Positions 47,477 to 59,732 are shown, counted from the first letter of the stretch. The stretch is 64,000 bases of DNA from Paraphoma chrysanthemicola (GCA_020744225.1 JAGMWG010000023.1:248001-312000), one strand, 5' to 3'. Notes: generated by a model not told the origin, from the letters alone. Numbers and translations are program-made.

Positions 47477-48520
47477 TCACGAGTTGCGATGCCGCATCGG
47501 CTCGTATGCCACATTATCATCACCCAACCTTTCCAATCGTCGATTTGATGTGATATCGACCTCCGAGCCACACCGCGAATTCAGCGCCGTCAACTCACTT
47601 TCTCCACTGAGATGCTTGTAGCTCGTATTCTGCGCCGACAACTTGCCAAAAAAGTCGCCAGTGGTTCGGCGGATGATACCAGCGTAGCCAACTTCTCCAT
47701 GCTTGCCAGCGGCCTTCTTTTTATTTGCGCTGCGTTTCTTCCAAGTGACGAAGGTCCATATCAATGCGCACGCAAGGGCAATCGCCGCCGCGACCGACTG
47801 CGTCAACATGTATGCTTTGCCGGAATGGACAACGAGCTTGCCCTTGCCCGTCAGTTTCAGGTTGGGAGCTTTGTTGACTAGCTTGTTGATGAATAAGGTT
47901 GAAAATGCGGCTGTGCATATCATGGTAATGGCAGCGATCCAAGCGCCCAAAGTGGCCACTACGGCACACCAAAGAAACTTATATGCGAGTAATCCCATGA
48001 CAATGGATAGAGCGGTGGCCCCGGCGCCGACGAGAAGTCCGATGAAGGCTTGTCGGGGTGCTTGCCCAACGAGCTTGTCTTGTACGAGATCGACGCCCCA
48101 GACGCGCCATAGGCGATGGAGGTCGAAGAATTGTTTGCCCCATGGAGAGCAGAAGTCGACAATGTATTTGTCGTCTTTCTTCTTCCCGCTGCAGTATAAT
48201 GACGGGAAGATCCCGAAGAAGTCTTTGTCTTTGCTGAAGTCGTGGGAGTCGGGGAGGCCCTGGTAGGTCTGGCCGTTGATTTCGCGCGAGTATTGATCTG
48301 TGTCAATCTATGAGAACTGATTAGTGTAGGTTCTTGCAAAATTGGGATGCTCTCGTTGGCTTACAAGGACCATATATCGTCCTGCATCGGTTGGAAGGTC
48401 GTTCTTGATGGGCCCGCTTCCGGCGCGAAGCATGACCCCAATGCCAACCAGCACAACTAGGTGTGCGAGTATGGTCAGAGTCGCGCATACATTGATACAA
48501 GAAAACTTTCTGTTCGCCAT
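47477..48520 (-). CDS. SUR7/PalI-like four-helix membrane protein
   Basis: Probable plasma-membrane protein related to the fungal SUR7/PalI family (eisosome and pH-signalling relatives, claudin-like). Exon 1 is 48365-48520 and exon 2 is 47477-48307, with a 57-nt phase-0 intron; the product has 328 residues. The first hydrophobic helix is CINVCATLTILAHLVVLVGIGV. It is followed by an extracellular loop with two cysteines (SLYCSG and DFCSPWG), a typical feature of the family. Three further helices follow (AFIGLLVGAGATALSIVMGLLAY; LGAWIAAITMICTAAFSTLF; SVAAAIALACALIWTFV). A cytoplasmic Lys/Arg-rich and Ser-rich tail follows (KKRSANKKK). Assignment to a specific subfamily is an inference from topology and loop cysteines. 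It converges with ZNG1, 274 bp away. Confidence 0.72.
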
Positions 48521-49668
48521 TGCCGGTTATTACTTGAGGAAAATCGTATCAAGGTCAAGAATGCTTGTGAATGGGTTCGGTCAGCTCTTTTAGCAAGGGA
48601 AGAGAACGAGCCCTGGCAAGCACCCAGCCTCAGCTCGAATACCAAGACTAAATTCAGCTTCGTTTTCATGGTGAGGAGAGGGCATTGTTCCGCACTGCCA
48701 CAATTATTGGCAACAACTGGTAGAGTGATTCAGCTGCCATGACAAACATTATTGTCGAAATAGTTGCTTAACTTCAGCTTTCGCTACGTCGACCGAATTT
48801 GGGATGCCACGGTTCGTTCTTTGAGACGGAAATGGGTTAGAGAAAGCTTGATCGTGCGAAAAGCAGGCAGAGCATCGCGGTAGCGGCTTGGCAACCCTAT
48901 CGTTTAGCCGACCTTCACGACAACCGACCTTGGCAGCTGATGGCAAAACCACAACCACATCAGACCATGTGCTCAACCCAAAGCGTGGCCGTTGACAATC
49001 CAGGCACATGTAGCCCCCGCCTGCGACTCTTCACCGTACTAGTATGTTCGGATACTTCCTATCCGTTCTAGCTAAGCCTTTCGCACCTGACCTTTCGCTT
49101 GCCATGTCTACCTTGGAGACAGCCACGCACAGTTAGCAGAGAGCTATGAGAATCAGGCTTGGAACTCCACTAACCACTAGAGGAAAAAGTTGCTTTGTTA
49201 TCATAGCCTACGCTGATCAAGCGAATCCACAGTGCTTCAGCAATCTAGCTGATGTTGATACCGTCAAACTACACCGCTCGAAATGCGCAGCTCACGCCTC
49301 TATAGGATATCTCAAGCCTATGGGAGACCTTCAGGCCATGCCCGTGATGACATGCCTGTATCCAGCCCTCAATGGCAGCACCCTGCTGTCACTGTCTCGG
49401 TGTGTTGGCCTTTCAGCCGAATGAGCACATCATCACAAAGATGAGGACAATCGGCGCAGTAATTACCCGCTTGAAAGCTTCTTGTAGATTTTCAGCCCTA
49501 GCTAAGAATGTGGCGATGCTTCGACTCTCAGCCGTACTTCCACAACCCGCTTCTGGGGATGGGATCAATCTTGGCGCAGTCGGCGACTTCATTACTGAAC
49601 TATAAGCCTCACGAGAAGCTGTACCCTTGGCCATTCGGACTCTTTCATCTGTCTAAGCAGTACGCATC
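48521..49668. other. Divergent upstream region, SUR7-like / M43 protease
   Basis: 1.15 kb between two divergent start codons. Short open frames only, none with a domain. Presumed promoters. Confidence 0.45.
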
Positions 49669-52152
49669 ATGCTGTCTGCACTATCATTTCTCGCATTATT
49701 TGTTTGCGCAGCAATATGTCCTTCATGGGTTGCCGCTGCGCAATCGGCTCGTCCATACGCAATCTCCAAGCCCTATTGTCCAGCGTACCCACCTCCCCAA
49801 CTTGGATCCTGCGGCCCATTCACGCACAATTACTGCGATAGCAACACTTTGACATGCCCCTTCCAGAAGAAGTACTGCACATCCAGCGCCAGCGCCTCCT
49901 TGCTCGTAACAGAACCGGTTGTCTCCAAAGATGTACAGATTTCACCACAGGCATATGTGTACTTCAAGATGTTGGAGACTGAGTACATGGTGGAGTTCGC
50001 TAAGAATCCGATGCCTGGCGAGAAGCCCGTTTCCCTGCCGTTTTGTGGTAGACCGAAAGTCTCTTTCTCACGGCGCGGGGAGCAAGAGGCTGCTGCTCCC
50101 TTGGATGAATTTGAAGATGAGCACCTTGCTGGTGCCATTTTGGACGACGCAGTCTCAGAGGACATTGAACGTCGTAATGCCGTTGGAGACTTCTTCAACA
50201 AAGGGAAAAGTGTGGTCGTTCAGGTGGCCAATCCAGTGTATGAGAAGATCAAGCAAGATGGAAAGAAACTTGTCACAGATGTGCAGGCTGTCGGCAAATT
50301 AGCACAAGCTGTCATAGATGGCATAGCGTCTGCTGGTAATGCGCCCCTGCAGCCGTGAATCAGTAGAGTTTAACGCTAATCTTATGACATTACAGATATT
50401 CCTGGGCTAGATCAAGCGCCCAAATACCATCCACGACCTGTTTGTGTACCAAGAAACATCAGCGTACCTATTCACTTTACCCTCTTCGCCACGAATTACA
50501 CCACCAGCAGCCAAGTCACTGTTCAGGTGCTAGAAGAGCAACTTAAGGTGATCAATCGGATGTACCTCGACCTTGGAATCCAATTCTTCATATCAAGCTT
50601 CAACTACCACGTCGGTGAGGAGTTCAGGCGATTCGCCCACCATAAGTACGATCGATTGAACGGAGCAAACAAAAACAAGGACTACTTCTCCTATGTGGAG
50701 CGCGTCAAACAGGAGAACCGATACGGCGGATTCGACGAGATCAACGTATGGATCGTTGAATCCCTGTCAACCCCTGATTGTGATGCTGGATCTTTCACGA
50801 CAGGGTATTGCACATTCGCGCGGCAGCTGACGTTCCCGAACCGCCAGGTCGACGGCTGTGTAATTAACATGGCAACCCTTCCGAATGTCAATTTCTCAGG
50901 CCTGGGAACACCCGATGGGCTGACATTAGCGCATGAAATAGGACATTGTGAGTATTCTATGCGCCCTCTTTGAAGACCATGTCTGACAACACGTTCGATA
51001 GGGTTCAATCTTGATCACATCTTCCCAGCAAAAGACGGTGTCGGTTGTGGTGGCGAAAGCGACAGTATCGCCGACACTTTCCAGTTCCCGAACGATCCAA
51101 CAATCAAATTTGAAGCGTATCAGCCAAGGTGCTGCTTCTCCGGCTTTGGTAAATCTCTGAGTTTCTTCCCTTGCAGCGGAGAGAACAAGACTCACGTAAC
51201 AAACCACATGAGTTACAGCAGTGATGGTGGCAAGCTCGACCCCAACGACCCGGCAGGAACACGTCCTTGGACCATGGGCCAGCGTGCACACATGTTCGCA
51301 TCGTTCTTCACCATCCGACGAAAGGCCCCGCGCGGAGGCCTTGATGGTGATTGCTTATACTATCCCGTCTTCAAAGACATTGGCAAACCTGCATCAAGAC
51401 CGCGCGACACCAGCGCCTTCCTTCCACATGCGAAACGTGACCTACTCAACAGTGTACTCAGCGGCAGCCATCTGTTCCGCCAAAATCCAAACCTCCTCCC
51501 AACGCTTCAAAAACTATGCGCAACCAAGCCCACGAATCCAGGCTCATCGGCTATCAACATCGTCACCGGCGAAGAAGTTCAATGCGACGGCACAACGTGC
51601 AAACCTCCTACTACCGGAGCTATTTGCGCAGATGGTTCGAAACCGCCGTGTGCTGTCATCCCAGATCCAGCCACGGTGGAAACATGTCTCGATGGCTCGA
51701 CGCCGCCTTGCAAGACCAACACATGTCCCGCCGGCACGGAACTATCGTGTGTGCCCATAGAAGGAATTACCTGCGATGAAGACGGCTTGCAACCACCGTG
51801 TTTCGAGACCGGCACCGAGAAACCAGTGGATAAGGGCGATACGCCCGTCGATAATAGTGCATGTCCCAAAGCGTGCGATGTGCACTTCAACAAATGTGAT
51901 GCTACAACTGCGCCTAGTTGTATCTTCCCTGATCCTCGTGTACCTAAGCTGCGTGGAGCTTGTGCATGTCGTCCAGGCTTCAAGGCGACTGGTGCTGCGG
52001 ATAATGACAAGACTAAACACTGGAGACTGCCAGTTGTGGGCCAGGAACATCGTGTCTGGGTCGCGGAGGGCGTGCCGTGTGATCAGAAGTGTCAAGGCTA
52101 TGGCTTTGAGGCGTGTAGAGAAGTGGTAATACTTGGGAAGGAATGTATATAA
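49669..52152 (+). CDS. Secreted M43 (pappalysin-like) metalloprotease with Cys-rich tail
   Basis: Extracellular zinc metalloprotease of MEROPS family M43. The three exons are 49669-50335, 50396-50947 and 51002-52152, with introns of 60 and 54 nt; the product has 789 residues. A signal peptide occupies about residues 1-23 (MLSALSFLALFVCAAICPSWVAA). A propeptide-like region follows, with six cysteines near the start and a Glu/Asp stretch after residue about 135. The catalytic domain (about 250-560) contains the zinc motif HEIGHWFNLDH (about 401-411), assembled across the second intron, and a Met-turn-like NHMSYSS. After about residue 600 there are four CxDGxxPPC-like repeats, and then a second cysteine-rich module (KACDVHFNKCD; RGACACRPGF; WRLPVVGQEHRVWVAEG) known as a C-terminal region in other fungal secreted proteins. 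The substrate is unknown. Confidence 0.9.
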
Positions 52153-53954
52153 CTGTAATGTGGTGTGAGTGTTAAGATAATGAATGTAGAGGTACATATT
52201 CATGCGATTTGTGAATATCTTCGTGACGAGATCTTTGTTACTATATCGTCATACTTACTTTTGCTGGATGTGATCGTGTTCTCTGCTGGCAAATCGTTGC
52301 TGGAGCTTCTTATATTACAAGATAAAGTCTCGGTAAATCTTGTTCCCGTGTTATGCGTATACTGATGAAGTGGTTGCATTATATACTAAGCTCTACTATC
52401 AAGCAGCTATCTACCACACTTCCAATGAAACACTGGTTGTATCCCAGACAGGAGTGTATGCCTACATATGGTGTGGGTCACCGTTACATGACGTATGCTC
52501 AAGTTGCTCTTCTCCAACCAACGCACTGCATGGACATGCTAAGATCATCGTTTACGTCTTTCCAATGTGGAGGCGTAGAGGGAGCTGTGGATTACACATG
52601 CTCCAAACAGGACGTTGGATCATTGAATTTGTCAATAAACGATCACTGCATTAATGCCTCGCATGAGAGAGTGATATGAAACGTACTGGTATAAATACCA
52701 TTTTTCAGATAAACATACAGACATGTCATGGCTGCAGCCATACACCAGCGTTTATTTCACGTCCAGCTGAGTCGCTCATGTTCATGCTCGATTGCAAATG
52801 GCCTAGAACTGGTGTCCCGGAGGAATACTATCGAGTCGTTTTCTGCTTCATAGAGGTCGGCAGGCCTCTGCAGTTGGATCTAAGCAGTTAAAGCAGGAGA
52901 CCGAGCAGGTAAAAACTGCTACTTGCCATCCGCCGATTACTGCAAGACGACAAAAGCATCAAGTGGTCGGCGCAGATGCAACGTAGTCAACTATACTCGG
53001 AGTACGCTGCCCCGCAGCAGCGACTAAGCGAGCACCAACGCGCATGGACTTTCGCCGTCGCCCTCACGTCCTGTCATTGCATTGCCGCCGTGGGATAGCG
53101 CAATGCTGAGTGGTACGTAATGTCAAGCCTTGTCGGCGGCGCATCAAGCTTCGGGTCGCAACAGCCGTCTGCCATTGCGTGCTGTTCTTCGACGATACAG
53201 CGAGATCAAGAGTGATGAGAATGGAACGTCAGAAGCTGGAAGTTTGGCTATTCCCACATCCTTCCTTTAAATGCTCGGCAAGTACTCCTGGTTATTCTTG
53301 AACATAAGCACATCCTCGAGTGGCGTTTGTGGTCGTGGTTCGTGAATGTGCCAGAAAGCAAGATTCTGCTGTGTGGCGGCAAATGCATCGATGAACGAAC
53401 ACCATTGAACTATAGTCAATAGAGAGATGAAGTGTGATCGGCATTGGCTTTGTGGCTTGATGCGTGAGGCGTCACGAGTGTGGCCGGAAGCAAGAAGTGT
53501 GGTGTTGGTGCCTCCGTCGCCTAGACGACGAGCCCAAAACCTTGGCGGTCATTATTTTGCGCTTGCCCACACCGCCTTGCCTGGTCCACGCTCAACGTAC
53601 ATCAAACAGCCCCTTCCACTACCCAATTCGCACCTCACGATACCCATACTGCAATTTTCTGGACATCTGAATACTTTATTGTCGCCTTCGACCCCACACA
53701 CAAAGACACAATGGTATGTAGACCCTTCTTTCGCGCAGTCACATGGCCCCGCTCTCCGACTCGGCTGGTTGGTCGGGTCGTCCCTGCCCTCAACGGAAGT
53801 GAGCAGCGACGACCACGGTAACGGCGACGCCAAACAAAGGCCATTCCGTTCACGTCTTTCGCTACACATCCGCGTTCTACCTCACGCCATCGACTCCGCA
53901 CCACCTTTACCGCACATTCTCGACCCCACCTACGAGCAACTCAGAACGAACAGC
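52153..53954. other. 1.8-kb intergenic stretch, no gene supported
   Basis: Lies between the M43 protease 3' end and the myosin light chain. Short open frames without domains. The last about 240 bp may be a 5' UTR intron of the next gene: ATG followed by GTATGT occurs at 53711-53719, and an ACAG acceptor lies just before the light-chain ATG. Confidence 0.45.
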
Positions 53955-54565
53955 ATGGATAACAACAATCAGGCCTCAACAAACTACCGCGAAGCGTTTC
54001 AGCTCTTCGACAAGCGCGGAAACGGCCGCGTCGACCGCGGCTCACTCGGCGACCTGCTGCGCGCATGCGGACAAAACCCGACACTCGCTGAGATTACCGA
54101 TCTCGAGCGCGGCGTAGGCGCAGACTGTACGTTTCCTGAAATTCCCAGCCCCTACACATACCCGCAACACAGCGGCGCTCGACTTTACATGTCCCGCAAC
54201 TGCAACAAAACGTAGGGCAAGCGCTAATGCACCACAATAGTCGATTTTGAAACCTTCTCCAAGATTCTCAACCGCCCCGGCGGCTTCCGCGAACCTTTTG
54301 ACATCGAGGAATACATCCGCGGCTTCCAGGTCTTTGACAAAGACCGGTCGGGCTTCGTCGGAAAGGGCCAGATCAAGTACATCCTGACGAATTTGGGCGA
54401 GAAGATGAGCGAGGAGGAGGTCGATGAGCTTTTCAAGAGCACGATCGACGCAAGCAATAACGAGGTGGATTACAGGGGTATGTATTCCCTGGAGGGGCTT
54501 GCAAGCACGCTTTGGATAAATGCTAACATTTCGCAGAATTCGTGAAGACGATTGCAGAGAACTAG
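53955..54565 (+). CDS. Myosin essential light chain (Cdc4/Mlc1 type)
   Basis: EF-hand protein that binds the IQ motif of class II and V myosins in the cytokinetic ring. The three exons are 53955-54126, 54241-54477 and 54537-54565, with introns of 114 and 59 nt; the product has 145 residues, as expected. The first EF-hand-like loop (DKRGNGRVDRG, about 19-29) and the third (DKDRSGFVGKG, about 85-95) are visible. The spacing and the ending DYREFVKTIAEN match the Cdc4/Mlc1 essential light chain more than calmodulin. The last exon is only 29 nt, including the stop. An alternative start is the ATG at 53711, joined by splicing to a site just upstream of 53955, which would add a few residues. Confidence 0.88.
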
Positions 54566-55104
54566 GTTTTGTTCTTGCAAGCGGGGGCTTGGTTGCTTCT
54601 TTCATCTATCACATTCTTCACATAACTCTCACATCACATCACGACTTGAAAGACGCGAGGACGGCGGCATGTACGAAACGGGTCACGGTTTTGGGGGGCA
54701 GCATGCACAATAGGCGTTGGAATTTGGGTTCTGTGAACCACGGGACTGTCTTTGGTGCATCATAGTCACTACAGATTTACACTGCAAATGCAAGATTTGT
54801 TCAACACCAAAACAAGAAGCTGTTTTTGATCCAAATGGGACGCTGTCTATGATGTAGGCTTTCTAGTAAGCGTGAAAAGCCTCGCGCGTTCGCCAGTAGG
54901 GGGTATCGTGATAGTGATGCAAGGAAAATGCCCAAGCCATGCGTTTGCGGGTCCGCTTCCTTCTCATCATCCTCGTCTTGTCATCCTCGTGCCAATCTCG
55001 CAAGATCCATGCAAAAGCGCCAACGCCAATATCCATATATACACCGCTCAAACCCAAAAAAAAGAAAAACCATAACCGGGTCTTCGGGGAAGCGGGGACC
55101 CCAG
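54566..55104. other. Intergenic, convergent gene ends
   Basis: 539 bp between the light chain (plus) and the STEEP1-like gene (minus). Presumably both 3' UTRs; includes an A-rich run near 55056-55070. No other feature is seen. Confidence 0.45.
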
Positions 55105-55665
55105 CTACGCCTTGACCTCCGTGACACTGACACTAGAGATGCCCGCGCCCGCATTCTTGGCCGCTGCAGCAGCCTGTTTGCCGAGAATCATCTCGCTCGT
55201 GGTCATGAAGCCGCCGGGAAGCAAGAAGACGTAATCCTCCCTGCGACCCGTCCTATCAACGGCAAACTGCTGCCAATCGAGCTGGTACCCGACGACGAGG
55301 CTGCAGCGGCCGCAGCGCTGGAGATAGCGCTTCTCGAAGCCCTCGTCGCTGGTTATGATCTCAGGGGTCTTCTCGATGCGCGTGCTGAGCAGGAGGCCGT
55401 AGTGGTCTGATCGAGGGGGTTGCTCACCGCGCGAGTTCTTGCGAGTGGATGGCGCCGGTGGAGGTGGAAGAGGCATGATGTGTGCTTTGTCGATGGAGTG
55501 GTGGCGTTGTGGAAGGGAGGGAAGGGGTGTGGTGGTTGCGAGCAGGAGGTGCGAGCACAGGCAGTGGTACGTGTAGACTGTGTTGCTTGCTTGGAGGGAG
55601 ATCTTTTCCTCGGGAGTGGGAGATGGCATGGCGAAGTAGGCGCGGGAGGATGTTGCGATATCCAT
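55105..55665 (-). CDS. STEEP1 (CXorf56/UPF0428) homologue
   Basis: Intronless gene for a 186-residue protein of the STEEP1 family, conserved in eukaryotes; in animals STEEP1 promotes ER exit of STING. The function in fungi is unknown, and fungi do not use STING in the animal way. The family signature is a pair of zinc-ribbon-like motifs: YTYHCLCSHLLLATT (about residues 31-45) and RYLQRCGRCSLVVGYQL (about 112-128), followed by FLLPGGFMTTSEMILGK. A linker rich in proline and serine (about 60-85) separates them. The first ATG of the frame, at 55665, is taken as start; an ATG 12 codons later is equally plausible. Confidence 0.82.
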   Translation of the reverse strand: MDIATSSRAYFAMPSPTPEEKISLQASNTVYTYHCLCSHLLLATTTPLPSLPQRHHSIDKAHIMPLPPPPAPSTRKNSRGEQPPRSDHYGLLLSTRIEKTPEIITSDEGFEKRYLQRCGRCSLVVGYQLDWQQFAVDRTGRREDYVFLLPGGFMTTSEMILGKQAAAAAKNAGAGISSVSVTEVKA

Positions 55666-56734
55666 GGCGAGTATTGTTGGTTGTGGTGTTGTTGGCGAAG
55701 AGTGTGGTAGATGTGCTCGGGTTGTCGAGCTTATGTATGCTCGAAGCGGCGCTGCGCCTAGGCGGACAAATTACGCCAAAGTAACTTCGGAGTGCAAGGT
55801 ATGGCCCCGTGGCTGTGATTTTATAAGAGTTCGGCGTGTGTTCGGCTTGCGGTGCTGTGTAATCGTCGAAGGCTGTGGAATGACGAGTCTCGGGGGGCGA
55901 TGAGTCGGACTTCTTATACACCTCCGAATGACTCCCAGGGTCCAACCACGGCTTGAGCAAGCAGATCAGCTTCGACGCTGAGGCAGTATTAGAGCAGTGG
56001 AGCAGATCCTCTCCTGGTGTGTGAGATCGGCGAGCCAAGACAATCAATGCAGTCGCAGTGTCGTGTAGACTTGCAGCGTGGATGTGCGTGGAGGGCAATT
56101 TGTTTGAAGAGGCGTCGGTGCACGAAACCAATACTCCAGCCAAGCTTTCTGCAGCGACTACTTTCAGGGACTCGGCGGAATGCTCTTGAGTGGAGGATGC
56201 AAACAAAGCTAAGCAAACCCTAATTCGGCGTTGTGAAAAGTGGTGGATGGCGGGTCCACAAAGCGGTCCACAAAAGCACAAAGACTTCGATAAGGGTGGG
56301 CTGTTGAGCAAGACGAAGGGTGCTTGATGGCGGCAATGAATTTATAATGCAAGGCCAGCTTACCCTGAGGGCAGGGTGAGGGGCGTAGGCGCGCAGCCAT
56401 ACTGGGCGGTATTTGCACCCCACGATGTGTCCCCACGGTGTAGCAGTGGACGGAGGCGTACGCGAATGAATTGACACAGAAACACCACGCGGTGGGCACA
56501 GCGGCATGTGACACTGTAAAAGGGCCGAGACCGCTTACCACCCCAAAACAGCCCAGCGCAATGCACAGAAGGCGCAAGGAATCTTCCGTTTCGGCCATTC
56601 GGGGCACGTATCCGCGCCAGTTCCGACACTGGCGACGTCAGGTGGGTGGGATTGTCGCACTTGGCAACTATCTGCTACTGCACTGCATTATTTCGACCTG
56701 TCTCTTTGCCGGCAGAGACACGAAAGCCAGGAGC
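55666..56734. other. Divergent upstream region, STEEP1-like / HIT protein
   Basis: 1.07 kb between divergent start codons. A long minus-strand open frame (55424-56311) overlaps the STEEP1-like gene in another frame and has no domain, so I do not count it. No other signal. Confidence 0.45.
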
Positions 56735-57427
56735 ATGCCGCTGACAAAGGATGTCATCAAGTTTGGGTCCTTTGTCGTCACCTCGCAGGTGCGTCTACCG
56801 TAGCAGTCGACAGGAATGGGCGAGATATCAACAAAACCGCCCTGCCTATGACATGTGCTACCTTTGCAGCGCCATCTAACACCACTGCAGGTGTTCCACC
56901 TAACGCGCCTCTCCTTCGCAATCGTCAATCTCAAGCCCCTTCTGCCGGGCCATGTCCTGGTATCGCCGCGCCGGGTGGTGCCGCGCTTCAATGACCTGTC
57001 CGCCGCTGAGGTCCAGGACCTGTTCATAACTGTGCAGCGCGTGTCGCGCATGGTCGAGCGTGTGTTCGGCGCCTCATCGCTCAACATTGCGATACAGGAT
57101 GGCGCAGATGCGGGGCAAAGCGTCCCGCATGTTCATGCGCACATCATACCGCGCAAGAAGGACGATCTCGAAGAGAAGGGTGGCACTGATGCCATATACG
57201 GCATGATGGAGAGCGAGGACGCAGATCTCAACAGGCTGCTCAAGGCAAAGGAAGCTGCTGCCAAGGCGGCACTGGCCGAAGAGGAGCGGAGAGCACGCTT
57301 TCCTGCCGTTGACAACGACACTCGACAGCCGAGGAGTGACGAGGAGATGCAAGAGGAAGCCGCCTGGCTTGCCGAAGAGATGCTCAAGGATGACCAGGCA
57401 GAGACGGCGCAGAGCGACGACCGCTGA
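56735..57427 (+). CDS. HNT2: HIT-family dinucleoside polyphosphate hydrolase (Fhit type)
   Basis: Histidine-triad hydrolase of the Fhit branch (yeast Hnt2, S. pombe Aph1), which cleaves Ap3A/Ap4A. Exons are 56735-56788 and 56891-57427, with a 102-nt phase-0 intron; the product has 196 residues. Exon 1 encodes MPLTKDVIKFGSFVVTSQ and exon 2 continues VFHLTRLSFAIVNLKPLLPGHVLV, the typical Fhit N-terminus. The catalytic histidine triad is HVHAHI in SVPHVHAHIIPRKKDD (about 95-110). A charged, Ala/Glu-rich helical tail follows (about 135-196), longer than the human protein's. The frame is open upstream of 56735, so an N-terminally extended, perhaps mitochondrial, form cannot be excluded. Confidence 0.92.
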
Positions 57428-58443
57428 ACAGCAGTACTACGACCTCATCGTGAATCAGTCGTCACTCGATTTAGACCCCAGGCCAGGCCAGGCAAGTATC
57501 TGCGTAGACTCTTTCGAGACATGCGCAAGCAATATCTTGCCCGAAACATTACGTCAGACGTCTGCAGTGGTTGTACATGTGACCTGGGGTGCATGCTTCG
57601 TTTCGCACGAAGCCTCGCTTGTACTGCAAAATAAATCAGCAATACATCCCGATGCACTTCTCCACAGATTCATGAAACACGTCGCCACCTGAGGCACTTG
57701 GCCCGCCTTGAGTCTCCTTATTTTTCTCGGCGTGCTTTCTTCAAGTCGATCCAATCTGCAATTCTTCCCTTTTAGCCATATTGGTGCGGAGATCTCAGTT
57801 ACACCTCCGTCCGGACCTACCCTTACTCTTCGCTGCGTCATAAACTCTCTTCTCAGTAGAAATGCCCATCTAGTGGAACTTGTTCAGTGGCGCAAATACT
57901 GTCCTAGCAGGCACGGGATAAGCGCGCAAAGAACTTGTTCTGTCATTAACCTTGCGTCCACCTTCGTGGCCTGGAGCAAAATGAGCCATGTAATGGAGCA
58001 AGTTTTGAACCATTCTATGATACGCTTACTTTTTGATTCTGCTTAGGTCGACCCTTGAAAACCTTTCCGTGAAGATGCGCAACTAGTGTTTAGCGCGAGG
58101 CTGCTCCCGCACATTCACTCTTGGCACTGAAGCCTACAGTACATCCTCGTATGTCGTCTGCGAGGCTTAGCAGCCAACTATCTTCCATCGTAAACCTCAT
58201 CGAAGAGGGGTCTCATGTGATCGCTGGTAAGCTAGGCTTACACAGCGTGGAGCAGTTTTCATCGCAGGCTCAGGCGGCGACGGGCGCTGTTGCCTACCAT
58301 GGTCGTGGGGCTTGGCGATCCCCGCAACAGCCTCACCTCATGTTTGCATGCATAAAGCCCTAACGCCCACTGAGCCCACCAAGAAAAAGCCCCGCAATTC
58401 TCCTTCAGCTCCGCCTCCCGAAATCAACCGAAACACGTGCACG
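57428..58443. other. 1-kb intergenic stretch, no gene supported
   Basis: Between the HIT gene and the F-box-like gene, both plus. Short open frames without domains; presumed 3' UTR and promoter. An in-frame ATG at 58348 could extend the next gene. Confidence 0.45.
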
Positions 58444-59631
58444 ATGCGTTTGACCAAAGCCTTGCCGTCGGGCATTTGTCACGATGTTCAATTCTTGGGC
58501 GAGACATACAAGGGACAACCTCTGATCAGCTTGGACGACGAGGGTACAACAACAACACCAGCCGAGGAGCCTGAATATGAGCGCCAGGGCCATTTTCGAT
58601 TGATGGACTTGCCAGCGGAACTGCGCGTACACATCTACCAATATCTGCTGCCATATAACCTCATCATATCGCACGTACAAAGTGGCACCATGTTCCGCAA
58701 TGGGCAGAGAAATGTACCGCGGTGGAGAATCACGCCCACCACTAAGACCGGCGAGGCTGTGCTCATGATGATCGGTGCCCAAAATTGGTGGCGGGGTGCT
58801 CGTCTGCCTCATTCGCATAGGCACTGGTCACGGGTGGAAACACAACTCTTTTTAGTCAACAAAGAGATATCGAACGAAGCACGAGGTAATATTCCAACTC
58901 CAGATGCTACACATACACACGTCCCACTAACACTCCCAGCCGTCCTTTACGGTTCTAACACATACAACTTCACCATCAACGGGGTCGCCCACCACCCCAT
59001 ATCAATGAGCTCACCCCTCATCTTCGGCCCCTTCAGCAACGACAACGGCATCCGCCTCCCTCTTCTCCGCAACCTGCGCAGCATCCACATCGAAGTGCTC
59101 CTGGACGACAACTCCCACTGGTCCGTCAAGCGCCAGCGCGCGCGTCTCGACTACTTCGTCGCCGTCCTCAAAGAACACTCCGACGACGACAACCGCAAAT
59201 CCCTCCTCCAGGAACTCAGGGTCGACGTGCGCATCCCGACTATGGATGGGTTGGCGTACCGTCAACCTGGCTTTCGCATTTCTCTCCAGCATCTCGTTCA
59301 GGCGCCCAAGACGCCGGATAAGTTCATGTTTGGGCTGGAAAGCCTGGCGACATTGCGTGGGATCAAAGATGTGAAGATTACGGGCGTGGCGGAATGGTAT
59401 GCGCAGTGTTTACAAGTTTGTATTCAGGGTAAAGGGGGTGATGTGTTGGAGACGGATTGGCCGCTTGTGGAGGTCAAGAGGAGTAAATTGCGTTGGAGTA
59501 AGCGATCGAAGAAGATGTGGGTTTCGACGAGGAAGTGGTATCAGCCTACGCTGAATTGGAAGGAGTTTGCGGAGCGGAATGGGATCGAGGTTCCGGATGA
59601 CGTGGATAAATTTTGGATGGCGGAGAGGTAG
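58444..59631 (+). CDS. F-box-like / 2EXR-type protein
   Basis: Cytosolic or nuclear protein of a large, fungus-expanded family. A 54-nt intron (58886-58939) has a length divisible by three, so an unspliced reading also stays open; spliced exons are 58444-58885 and 58940-59631, giving 377 residues. The F-box-like motif is FRLMDLPAELRVHIYQYLLPYN (two overlapping halves, about residues 51-72). The joined sequence across the intron reads NKEISNEAR then AVLYGSNTYNF, a common core of this family, which supports splicing. The rest has no defined domain. Such proteins often act as substrate adaptors of SCF ubiquitin ligases, but no partner can be named. The start at 58444 (MRLTKALPSG) is preferred; 58348 would add 32 residues. 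Confidence 0.8.
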   Translation: MRLTKALPSGICHDVQFLGETYKGQPLISLDDEGTTTTPAEEPEYERQGHFRLMDLPAELRVHIYQYLLPYNLIISHVQSGTMFRNGQRNVPRWRITPTTKTGEAVLMMIGAQNWWRGARLPHSHRHWSRVETQLFLVNKEISNEARGNIPTPDATHTHVPLTLPAVLYGSNTYNFTINGVAHHPISMSSPLIFGPFSNDNGIRLPLLRNLRSIHIEVLLDDNSHWSVKRQRARLDYFVAVLKEHSDDDNRKSLLQELRVDVRIPTMDGLAYRQPGFRISLQHLVQAPKTPDKFMFGLESLATLRGIKDVKITGVAEWYAQCLQVCIQGKGGDVLETDWPLVEVKRSKLRWSKRSKKMWVSTRKWYQPTLNWKEFAERNGIEVPDDVDKFWMAER

Positions 59632-59732
59632 AGTGAACTAAATGCACTATTCGAATCAGAGGCACTTTTTGAGCAGGTATTTGAATTTGAAGGAAGAGAA
59701 AATGGATCATCATCGAGCCTTTCTTTTTTCGG

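Noticed and set aside
55424..56311. 295-codon minus-strand open frame
   Set aside because: Overlaps the STEEP1-like gene in another frame, is rich in Ser/Thr/Pro/His without any motif; the STEEP1 frame has clear family signatures.
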